A DNA stretch of 31,737 nucleotides from JBGLNL01 sp046484125 (GTDB lineage Bacteria > Chloroflexota > Dehalococcoidia > SZUA-161 > SpSt-899), in assembly GCA_046484125.1 (NCBI GenBank), contig JAWOBX010000010.1, positions 1 to 31,737 on the forward strand, written 5' to 3'. The translations under genes were made by a program, and so were the position numbers. Positions 22,365-29,605 of the stretch are shown piece after piece. Under the pieces are notes generated by a model, which saw only the letters and a list, made by a program, of their open reading frames with translations, did not search any database and was not told where the DNA came from. Every line of letters begins with the position of its first letter. Position 1 is the first letter of the stretch.

Positions 22365-25300
22365 ATGAGTTTCACCAGACTGATTACACTGCTTGTCATT
22401 CTGGCCCTTACAGCCTCAACAGTGGGAGGCTGTCTCTCCTCGGAACCGAAAGTTTCAGACGCCGATATCGAAAAGTACATAGCCACCGCTCCCAAAACCT
22501 TATATACAGGCGAGACAGCCGCGGTTTCATTTACACTGCTTGGGAGCGAAGGGCAGCTAACCAGAGACACCGTGGAAGTCAATTTAATCAGGGATGGCTA
22601 CAGAATGTCATCAGGTGTAGCGGATATCCCGGGCACCGGTAAGGTGGAACTGGATATCCCCACCACCCTGGAAAACGGCATATATGAACTTCAAGTCAAA
22701 GGGTCGAACTTCGAGGATAAAGCGAGCGTGCGGGTCGAGAAAAGCGTGCTCGTCTTTGCCGAAACCGATAAGCCAATCTACAAACCGGGGCAAACCATGC
22801 ACATCCGGGCCATCACCCTCAATGGCGACCTGCGTCCGCTGGAACAGGTGGTCAACATAGAGATCCTCGACGCCAAGGGCATCAAGATATTCCGCAAGGA
22901 GATCTCTACAGATGAATATGGCATGGCCAGCTTCGACTTCCCCATATCAAGCGAACCAAACCTGGGCACATGGAAGATCAATGCCTCCTCCGATGAATCG
23001 GAAACCCAGCTCGATGTACGGGTCGAGGAATATGTACTTCCCAAATACGAAGTCTCGGTGGAAACGCCCAAGGAATGGTACCTTGTCAAGGAACCTATCA
23101 AAGGCACCATTGACGCGGAATACAGCTTCGGCAAGCCGGTTAAAGGCGAGCTCAAAATCACCGCCACCCGTTACGTCGGGCAGTGGGAGGAATACGCCAC
23201 TCTGAGCAAGACAATCGACGGTGAGACGGATTTCGAGATTCCCGCCGTCGGCTATGTAGCCGGAGTGCCGGAGGCGCGGGGGATGGGTAACGTGATCCTG
23301 GATATCACCGTGACCGAGCAATCAACCGGGTATAAAGAGAATACCTCGAGGATGTTCACTGTCGCCGAAAGCCCGGTGAGCATACAGCTTATCCCCGAGG
23401 GCAGCACCTTCAAGCCGGGGCTCCCCTTCCAGTTCCTCATAGTAACCGAGACGCCGGATAATCAGCCCGTCAACAGCGAGGTCGATCTGGATATCATTTA
23501 CATTGACGATGAATTCGAAGAGATCGAGACCGTTGAGAAAACCATCAACACCCGGAACGGCATGCGAATGCTCACTCTGACTCCACCTGATAACGCTACC
23601 GCGTTGCAAGTAAACGCGTCCGCCGACGGGGCTTCGGCTTCAAAAGCCATCGAGGCGAGATATTCCCCGTCAGGTAATTTCATCCACGTAGAGCAGACCA
23701 GCGAGGGCACGACACCGGTCGGGCAGGAAGCGGAATTCATGGTGCATTCCACCGGCGAGGCAGCCAATTTCTACTACGAGGTCATCTCCCGCGGGAAGGT
23801 CGTCTTCTCAGCTTATACAAAAAGTAACGAAATTGCCTTCCAGGTAACGCCACAAATGGCTCCCTCAGCCAGGCTGCTGGTCTACCAGATACTGCCCAAC
23901 AGCGAAGTAGCCGCCGATTACATTCCTTTCAGCGTGGAGGCCAGCTACCCCAACAACGTCAATGCCGGTTTTTCGACCGACCAGGCTGCTCCCGGCGATG
24001 AAGTCACCATCGATATAACCACGGATGGGCAATCAAGGGTGGGAATCGTGGCGGTCGACAGGTCGGTATTTATCCTGGCCGAGAATCGCCTGAATCTCCA
24101 GCAGGTCTTTGACGAGCTGGAGCGATTGTACATGGAACCGCGGGCGGAATTGCACGAGGTTTCATTTTACGGGGATATTATGGTGAGGGGAGCAAAGGAA
24201 ACTTTCGAGGATGCGGGGATGGTGGTGATGAGCAATCAATCAGTCCCCGAGGGTAAAGAATACGATAATCCGACTCAGAGATGGATGGGGGAAATGGATG
24301 GAAGGGTAGTCCTGGCCGAAGACGCATCGGCCGGAAAGGCACCAGATCCCAACACTGCACCAACCCCACAGGAGGAACAGGGACTGGCAGAAGTGCAAAG
24401 AGTCAGGCAGTACTTCCCCGAGACATGGCTCTGGCAGGATGTCATCACCGATTCCAGCGGCAAGACCGCGATCAACGTTGAGGTGCCCGACACCATAACC
24501 ACCTGGATGTTGAGGGCAGTGGCGGTTTCCAAAGATACCGGACTGGGAATCGACGAGGCCCAACTGGTAACCTTCCAGCCGTTCTTCTTAAAAATCGACC
24601 TTCCCTACTCCTCAATAAGGGGCGAGGAATTCCCGGTCGAGGTAGCCGTTTACAATTATCTGGATGAAACCCAGGAGGTCTTCGTCGAGATAGATGAGGC
24701 CGGCTGGTTTGACCTGAGGGATGACGATTCAAAATCCGTGGAGATCGGACCCAACGAGATCGGCGGGGTGAAGTTTAAGATAAGTCCGCGCGAAATAGGG
24801 ACACAGGAGATAGAGATAACGGCGCGCAGCACCGAGGCCGCCGACGCCGCCATCAAAACGGTTATCGTTGAACCGGAAGGCGTCGCCCGGGAACAGGTAG
24901 AGAACCTGACCCTCTCGGATGGAAGCTCGCAAACGGTCAATACCGAGATTCCGCCATTCGCCGTTGATGATTCAGGAAGGGCCTATATCGCGGTTACCTC
25001 CAGCTTCCTTACCCAGACCATCGACGGACTCGAGGAATTACTGAAGATGCCCTTTGGCTGCGGCGAACAGAACATGATCGTCTTCGCTCCGGATGTTTTC
25101 ATAACAAAATACCTCGAGGAGAGCGGGCAGCTCAAGCCGGAGATAATGGCCAAGGCGGAGAAATTGATGATCACCGGGTATCAGCGCCAGCTTACCTACA
25201 GGCACAATGATGGCAGCTTCTCAGCTTTCGGCGAGAGCGATGAGTCAGGCAGCCTGTGGCTCACCGCCTTCGTGCTCAAGAGCTTCGCCCAGGCAAAGGG

Positions 25301-26507
25301 ACTGATGTATATCGATGAGTCTGTATTAGACGAGGCCGAGCAGTGGATCATTTCCCACCAGAACAACGATGGCTCTTTCGAGACCGTGGGATTCGTTCAT
25401 CACCAGGAGATGCTGGGAGGACTGGAGGGCAGGGACGCCCTTACAGCCTATGTTGCCATCGCCCTGATGGAAGCCGGCGAACAGGTTTCTTCCAACCAGG
25501 CCGTTGACTACCTTGAAGGCCAGCTGGATGATATGAATGATGCTTATACTGTGGCCATTACGGCATATGCCCTGGAACTCGCCGACAGCGAACTGGCTGA
25601 TGAGGCTTATGATAAGCTTATGGAACTGGCCGAAGAGGATGAAGACGGTCTTCACTGGGGTGACGCCACCGGCGTTGAACCGCTTGAAGAGGAAAGGCCC
25701 GGCTCCCGTCCCATGCCCCTGATACAGAGCGCGGTAGTCGAAACAACCGCCTACGCGACTCTAGCCCTGATCGAACACGGGGATGCCTTTAACGCCTCAC
25801 GGGCGGCCAAGTGGCTGGTATCCCAGCGCAATGCCTCCGGGGGATACGGTTCTACGCAGGATACAGTGGTCGCTCTTCAGGCACTTACAACCTACTCATC
25901 GGATGCCCGCTCAAACGCCGACCTGGAGGTGAATATCACCGCCGGTGAAGAGGAGCATAAACTGACAATCAATGAGGAAAACTTCGACGTTCTCCAGAAA
26001 GTCCAGGTGCCCGTAAACACCCGGGTCACCATTGATGTTGAGGGTGAGGGGGAAGCCATCGCCCAGGCAGTGACCAGGTATAACGTACCCGAAGCGGAGA
26101 AGGTCGAACACCCGATACTGTCGGTCAACGTCGACTACGATGCCACCGAGGTAGAGGTAAACGATATAGTCGGGGTTTCGGCAGAGATTGAGTTCAACCC
26201 GCCGTTCGAGATGGAGGCGGGTATGGTGGTCGTGGATATCTCGATTCCAACCGGCTTCCAGCCCATCGCCGATACCCTTGAGCGGGTGGTCAATAACGAT
26301 GACAACATGAAACGCTACGAAATAGCCGGACGGAAGGTGATCTTCTACGTTGAGAACATGTTCCCCGGAGATAAGGTGAACTTTTCCTTCGATGTACAGG
26401 CACGGTACCCGGTCAAGGCCAAAGGTACAACTTCCGAGGCCTATTCCTACTACAAACCCGAGTTAAGCGGGGAAAGTCTGAGCCGGGACATCACCGTAAC
26501 GGAATAA
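22365..26507 (+). CDS. Alpha-2-macroglobulin family protease-trap lipoprotein
   Basis: The 1380 residues begin with a lipoprotein signal ending in TVGGC (Cys23). N-terminal macroglobulin domains follow, including VFAETDKPIYKPGQTMHIR, LGTWKI and VEEYVLPKYEVSVE, all close to animal A2M wording. A variable bait-like stretch lies near residues 610-680. The A2M domain opens with RQYFPETWLWQDV and VPDTITTWMLRAVAVSKDTGLGI. The thioester is PFGCGEQNM, Cys899 to Gln902. The helical thioester domain repeats HNDGSF/QNNDGSF. The end (residues about 1270-1380, with SYYKPEL) resembles the receptor-binding domain. Such proteins trap proteases after bait cleavage. The length is near animal A2M (about 1470) and below E. 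coli YfhM (about 1650). A strong GGAAAGGAGG lies six bases before the ATG. No pbpC partner is adjacent, unlike many bacterial loci. Confidence 0.93.
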   Translation: MSFTRLITLLVILALTASTVGGCLSSEPKVSDADIEKYIATAPKTLYTGETAAVSFTLLGSEGQLTRDTVEVNLIRDGYRMSSGVADIPGTGKVELDIPTTLENGIYELQVKGSNFEDKASVRVEKSVLVFAETDKPIYKPGQTMHIRAITLNGDLRPLEQVVNIEILDAKGIKIFRKEISTDEYGMASFDFPISSEPNLGTWKINASSDESETQLDVRVEEYVLPKYEVSVETPKEWYLVKEPIKGTIDAEYSFGKPVKGELKITATRYVGQWEEYATLSKTIDGETDFEIPAVGYVAGVPEARGMGNVILDITVTEQSTGYKENTSRMFTVAESPVSIQLIPEGSTFKPGLPFQFLIVTETPDNQPVNSEVDLDIIYIDDEFEEIETVEKTINTRNGMRMLTLTPPDNATALQVNASADGASASKAIEARYSPSGNFIHVEQTSEGTTPVGQEAEFMVHSTGEAANFYYEVISRGKVVFSAYTKSNEIAFQVTPQMAPSARLLVYQILPNSEVAADYIPFSVEASYPNNVNAGFSTDQAAPGDEVTIDITTDGQSRVGIVAVDRSVFILAENRLNLQQVFDELERLYMEPRAELHEVSFYGDIMVRGAKETFEDAGMVVMSNQSVPEGKEYDNPTQRWMGEMDGRVVLAEDASAGKAPDPNTAPTPQEEQGLAEVQRVRQYFPETWLWQDVITDSSGKTAINVEVPDTITTWMLRAVAVSKDTGLGIDEAQLVTFQPFFLKIDLPYSSIRGEEFPVEVAVYNYLDETQEVFVEIDEAGWFDLRDDDSKSVEIGPNEIGGVKFKISPREIGTQEIEITARSTEAADAAIKTVIVEPEGVAREQVENLTLSDGSSQTVNTEIPPFAVDDSGRAYIAVTSSFLTQTIDGLEELLKMPFGCGEQNMIVFAPDVFITKYLEESGQLKPEIMAKAEKLMITGYQRQLTYRHNDGSFSAFGESDESGSLWLTAFVLKSFAQAKGLMYIDESVLDEAEQWIISHQNNDGSFETVGFVHHQEMLGGLEGRDALTAYVAIALMEAGEQVSSNQAVDYLEGQLDDMNDAYTVAITAYALELADSELADEAYDKLMELAEEDEDGLHWGDATGVEPLEEERPGSRPMPLIQSAVVETTAYATLALIEHGDAFNASRAAKWLVSQRNASGGYGSTQDTVVALQALTTYSSDARSNADLEVNITAGEEEHKLTINEENFDVLQKVQVPVNTRVTIDVEGEGEAIAQAVTRYNVPEAEKVEHPILSVNVDYDATEVEVNDIVGVSAEIEFNPPFEMEAGMVVVDISIPTGFQPIADTLERVVNNDDNMKRYEIAGRKVIFYVENMFPGDKVNFSFDVQARYPVKAKGTTSEAYSYYKPELSGESLSRDITVTE

Positions 26508-26523
26508 ACAAAGGAGACTGCAA

Positions 26524-27909
26524 ATGAATACGCAGAGATTTATACGATCGAGGATAGCGGCTTCTGTTCTGGCCGGACTGGTAACCGCTTCGCTGCTCGC
26601 CGGATGCGGCGGTTCCGATACAACCTCTAAGCATGAGCCGTCTCCTTCAGAGCCGCCGGCTTCCACAGTAACGCCAGAGCCAACCGTACCAGCCAGCGGA
26701 TTCGAGCTTGCCAGATCGGGTGTTCAGCGGGAAACCTCGCCGAACATACCTGAATCGGATTATGAGGAACTCGTCAGTGGCAATAACGCCTACGCGTTGG
26801 ACCTGTACAAAGAACTTGAGGATGAATCCGATAACCTGTTCTTCTCACCTTTCAGCGTATCTGCCGCGCTGGCGATGACCTATGCCGGCGCCCGGGGCGA
26901 AACCGAGCGGCAAATGGCGGATACCCTGCGTTTCACGCTCCCCCAGCCCCGCCTCCACCCCGCTTTTAATAAACTCGAACGTTCGCTGACCGCGCAGTCC
27001 AGCGGGCCCGTACCGGAAGAAGGCGATGTCTTTACACTTAATATAGCCAACTCGCTATGGGGCCAGATTGGATACCCCTTCCTGGAGGAGTTCCTCGATG
27101 TCCTGGCCATGAACTATGGGGCCGGTATGAGGCTGGTTGATTTCGCCGACTCTCCCGAAGAGTCACGAACTACCATCAATGACTGGGTGAGCGATAAGAC
27201 CGAGGAGCGAATCGAGGACCTTATACCTCAGGGCGCCATCACTGACCTCACAAGACTCGTGCTGGCCAACGCCATCTACTTCAACGCAAGCTGGATGTAC
27301 CCGTTTCGTTCAGAACTCACGGAAGAGGCACAGTTCACGCTGAAGGATGGGACTACGGTGGATGTTCCCATGATGTCCATGCCCGATCCGGTCACCCTGC
27401 GCTATGGAACCGATGACAGTTACCAGGCTGTGCAGATGCCATACGTCGGCGGAAAGGCGGCCATGGCAATCATCGTACCGGAAAAGGGAAGCTTTAAAGA
27501 GGTAGAAGCCTCTCTGACATCTGATCGTATACGGTCTATCATGGAGAACATGGAGCAGAGGAAAGTGAATCTTAAGCTGCCCAAGTTCAGTTATGAACAG
27601 AGGATTTCCATGGCTGACACGCTCAAGCAGATGGGTATGCCTGACGCGTTCGAACCTGATGTGGCGGATTTGTCCGGTATGGATGGAACTGACCTCCTTT
27701 ATATCTCGGACGTATTTCATAAAGCGTTTGTATCAGTTGATGAAAAGGGAACGGAGGCGGCAGCGGCCACGGCGGTGATAGTTGGGGTTGAGTCGGTCCC
27801 TATGACCGATGTAACGCTTACGGTGGACCGCCCCTTCATCTTCCTTATTCGCGATACCGAATCAGGTTCCATCCTGTTCATGGGACGGGTTCTCAATCCC
27901 GCTTCATAG
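26524..27909 (+). CDS. Serpin (serine protease inhibitor) lipoprotein
   Basis: The 461 residues start with a lipoprotein signal ending SLLAGC (Cys28), then a Pro/Ser/Thr linker to about residue 60. The serpin fold is plain: NLFFSPFSVSAALAMTYAGARGET, VLANAIYFNASWMYPF, MPYVGGKAAMAIIVP, KLPKFSYEQR and the terminal DRPFIFLIRDTESGSILFMGRVLNP. The reactive loop hinge EKGTEAAAATA (from E407) has the small residues needed for loop insertion, so it should be inhibitory. By the usual 17-residue count P1 is Glu423 and P1' is Ser424. The loop is about three residues longer than in alpha-1-antitrypsin, so P1 is not certain. The gene starts 16 bases after the macroglobulin stop with AAAGGAG, so the two form an operon. 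Confidence 0.95.
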   Translation: MNTQRFIRSRIAASVLAGLVTASLLAGCGGSDTTSKHEPSPSEPPASTVTPEPTVPASGFELARSGVQRETSPNIPESDYEELVSGNNAYALDLYKELEDESDNLFFSPFSVSAALAMTYAGARGETERQMADTLRFTLPQPRLHPAFNKLERSLTAQSSGPVPEEGDVFTLNIANSLWGQIGYPFLEEFLDVLAMNYGAGMRLVDFADSPEESRTTINDWVSDKTEERIEDLIPQGAITDLTRLVLANAIYFNASWMYPFRSELTEEAQFTLKDGTTVDVPMMSMPDPVTLRYGTDDSYQAVQMPYVGGKAAMAIIVPEKGSFKEVEASLTSDRIRSIMENMEQRKVNLKLPKFSYEQRISMADTLKQMGMPDAFEPDVADLSGMDGTDLLYISDVFHKAFVSVDEKGTEAAAATAVIVGVESVPMTDVTLTVDRPFIFLIRDTESGSILFMGRVLNPAS

Positions 27910-27932
27910 ACCCGGATATACGCGCGCATTCC

Positions 27933-27963
27933 AAGCGGGGTGGTTTCGATAGCCATCCCGCTT
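27933..27963 (+). terminator. Hairpin terminator after the serpin gene
   Basis: AAGCGGGGTGG (27933-27943) pairs with CCATCCCGCTT (27953-27963), with one G:U pair and a nine-base loop, followed by a weak TCAT tail. It lies about 25 bases past the serpin stop and likely ends the inhibitor operon. Confidence 0.6.
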
Positions 27964-28044
27964 TCATATGCGCTCAAGTGGAATCGGATGCTACCTCTCA
28001 TCACCAACCGTGTAATTCTATTGGAACCTCTTGAGGCAAGCTTA

Positions 28045-28073
28045 TTGACTTATCACATGACCCAATGTATAAT
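28045..28073 (+). promoter_or_regulatory. Strong sigma-70-type promoter of the iron-sulfur protein gene
   Basis: TTGACT (28045-28050), 17 bases, perfect TATAAT (28068-28073). Transcription would start near 28080, giving a leader of about 47 bases with AAGGAAGTG before the ATG at 28127. It separates this gene from the inhibitor operon. Confidence 0.75.
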
Positions 28074-28126
28074 CGTTTGAGTCGTTACGGTTCCTAAACG
28101 CGCAATATTGATTAAGGAAGTGAACA

Positions 28127-29167
28127 ATGAGCACAGATAGCATCAGGAAACTGGCCGAAATGAACAATAAGGGTGATTCCAAAGCGATGCTCAATATACT
28201 GGAATGCGCCATGTCTGAAGATGAAGCTCGATTCATCCTGGAACTGCCGGCACAGGTTGATGAGGTAGCGGCAAAACTGAACCTCACCGAGAAGGAAGCA
28301 AATGATAAGATTCTCGACCTGGCACGAAGGGGCCTTCTGGTTCTTTCCAGAAAAGGGTATCGCTATCCACGCGACCCGGGAACACTCCACGATAATATCC
28401 TCTCCAGTCTTCCACAGTACATCCCCGAAGGGATTGAAAAGCTCTGGATGAAACTGTATGAAGGCGAACAGTGGTGGCGTGAGATCGGCGAGACGCTGGC
28501 CAGTTACGGACTTCTGGTTCTCAGGGCGATCCCGGCCGAGAAATCCATCAGTCCCAATATAGAACTCCTGCCTCATGAGAGCATGACCAAGATTATTGAG
28601 GAAAACCACGATCTTATCAGTGTTCGCAATTGCTGCTGCCGCGTCGGGGCGAAAAAATGTCATAACCCTGTCGATGTCTGCATCCAGTTCAAACGAAGGG
28701 CCGAATACGATATCTACCGCTCCAGCGGCCGGAAAGTCTCGGCAGATGAAGCGGTATCCGTGGCGCTTAAGGCGGTAGGATCCGGACTGGTTCCCACTGT
28801 TACCAATGTTTCTGTGATGGATAATCTCGAGTTTATCTGCTTCTGCTGCGGCGATTGCTGCATGGTACTCGATCCCCTGCTCAGGTTACAGAAGGTCTTC
28901 GAGGTTGTCGCGCCCAGCCGATTCGAGGCGAAGATCAATCCGGAGAAGTGTAATGGCTGCCGTCACTGCGTGCCGCGCTGCCAGACAGGAGCGATAGATA
29001 TGAAGCCTGTAGCCGGCGAGATGAAGGCGGTTATCGATCCGGATAAATGCACCGGCTGCGGGGTATGCGCGCTCTCATGCGTACCCGATGCCATCATAAT
29101 GGAAGAGGTAAGGGGACCGGAATTCATACCGGAGACCATCGCCGGACCCTCGGCCATCATACATTGA
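28127..29167 (+). CDS. Winged-helix, Cys-rich protein with two [4Fe-4S] ferredoxin motifs
   Basis: The 346 residues have three parts. Residues 35-80 look like a winged helix (PAQVDEVAAKLNLTEKEAN, then LARRGLLVLS). A middle region carries two unusual Cys clusters, NCCCRVGAKKCHNPVDVC (C169-171, C178, C185) and CFCCGDCC (C238, C240, C241, C244, C245). The C-terminus has two classical CxxCxxCxxxC motifs (C275, C278, C281, C285 and C308, C311, C314, C318). Similar proteins are annotated as 4Fe-4S dicluster or ferredoxin-like proteins in anaerobes; none I can name has a settled function. The middle Cys may hold further clusters. It has its own strong promoter and a terminator, so it is a single-gene unit. 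Redox sensing or electron transfer are both plausible. Confidence 0.85.
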   Translation: MSTDSIRKLAEMNNKGDSKAMLNILECAMSEDEARFILELPAQVDEVAAKLNLTEKEANDKILDLARRGLLVLSRKGYRYPRDPGTLHDNILSSLPQYIPEGIEKLWMKLYEGEQWWREIGETLASYGLLVLRAIPAEKSISPNIELLPHESMTKIIEENHDLISVRNCCCRVGAKKCHNPVDVCIQFKRRAEYDIYRSSGRKVSADEAVSVALKAVGSGLVPTVTNVSVMDNLEFICFCCGDCCMVLDPLLRLQKVFEVVAPSRFEAKINPEKCNGCRHCVPRCQTGAIDMKPVAGEMKAVIDPDKCTGCGVCALSCVPDAIIMEEVRGPEFIPETIAGPSAIIH

Positions 29168-29195
29168 GGTAAATCTATAACAGTCAGTGCCCTGG

Positions 29196-29220
29196 AAAAT
29201 CGGGGGCGTCCCCCGATTTT
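29196..29220. terminator. Intrinsic terminator, bidirectional
   Basis: AAAATCGGGGG (29196-29206), loop CGT, CCCCCGATTTT (29210-29220): a perfect 11-bp stem with T-rich flanks on both strands. It lies about 30 bases after the stop of the iron-sulfur protein gene. Confidence 0.85.
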
Positions 29221-29250
29221 AAAAATCGCTCGGAGCCGCGATATGTATAT

Positions 29251-29331
29251 TGCCAGTGTACTGTCCCTAACGCTTCTCTACAAATCTCGAAGCAATGCTA
29301 CTTTCACCTCATTGCTTCACTTGAAAAGCTC
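29251..29331 (-). repeat. Dispersed hairpin repeat, copy 3 (best-conserved stem)
   Basis: Read on the minus strand it matches 11216-11301 over about 80 bases. GAAGCAATG and CATTGCTTC (29289-29297 and 29310-29318) form a perfect 9-bp stem around a 12-base loop, followed by TTTGTAGAGAAGCGTTAGGGAC. It lies past the 3' end of the iron-sulfur gene and points toward it, as the other copies do for their neighbours. The rest of 29332-29450 shows nothing I recognise. Confidence 0.75.
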
Positions 29332-29450
29332 AATGCCGAATCAGCAATTTATCCATGACGGTGGAAACCGACCGGATGGATTACCCGTACAAAATATCAG
29401 TCAGGCACGCAACTAAAGTACCGTTATAATTCGACTTTACCGAAATTTTC

Positions 29451-29479
29451 TTGACACTTACCCGGTATAATGGTAGAAT
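29451..29479 (+). promoter_or_regulatory. Promoter of the acetone carboxylase-like gene
   Basis: Perfect TTGACA (29451-29456), 17 bases, TAGAAT (29474-29479; five of six). The leader would be about 120 bases. It contains short A/G-rich and complementary stretches (AGCCACTTT / AAAGTG), but no riboswitch I can name. Confidence 0.65.
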
Positions 29480-29605
29480 CCCGCAAAAGCCACTTTGGAA
29501 AAGGAAAAGTGAGCATACTCAACTCCGGCCAATTAACCTCAAGAGGCTTTCCTTAATCCCGTTGGGAAGTTTTACCACGTAATTCTCAAATGAAGAGGAG
29601 GCAGC

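Noticed and set aside
29451..29471. TATAAT at 29466-29471 as the -10 box for the TTGACA at 29451
   Set aside because: The spacing is only nine bases. TAGAAT at 29474 has the correct 17-base spacing.
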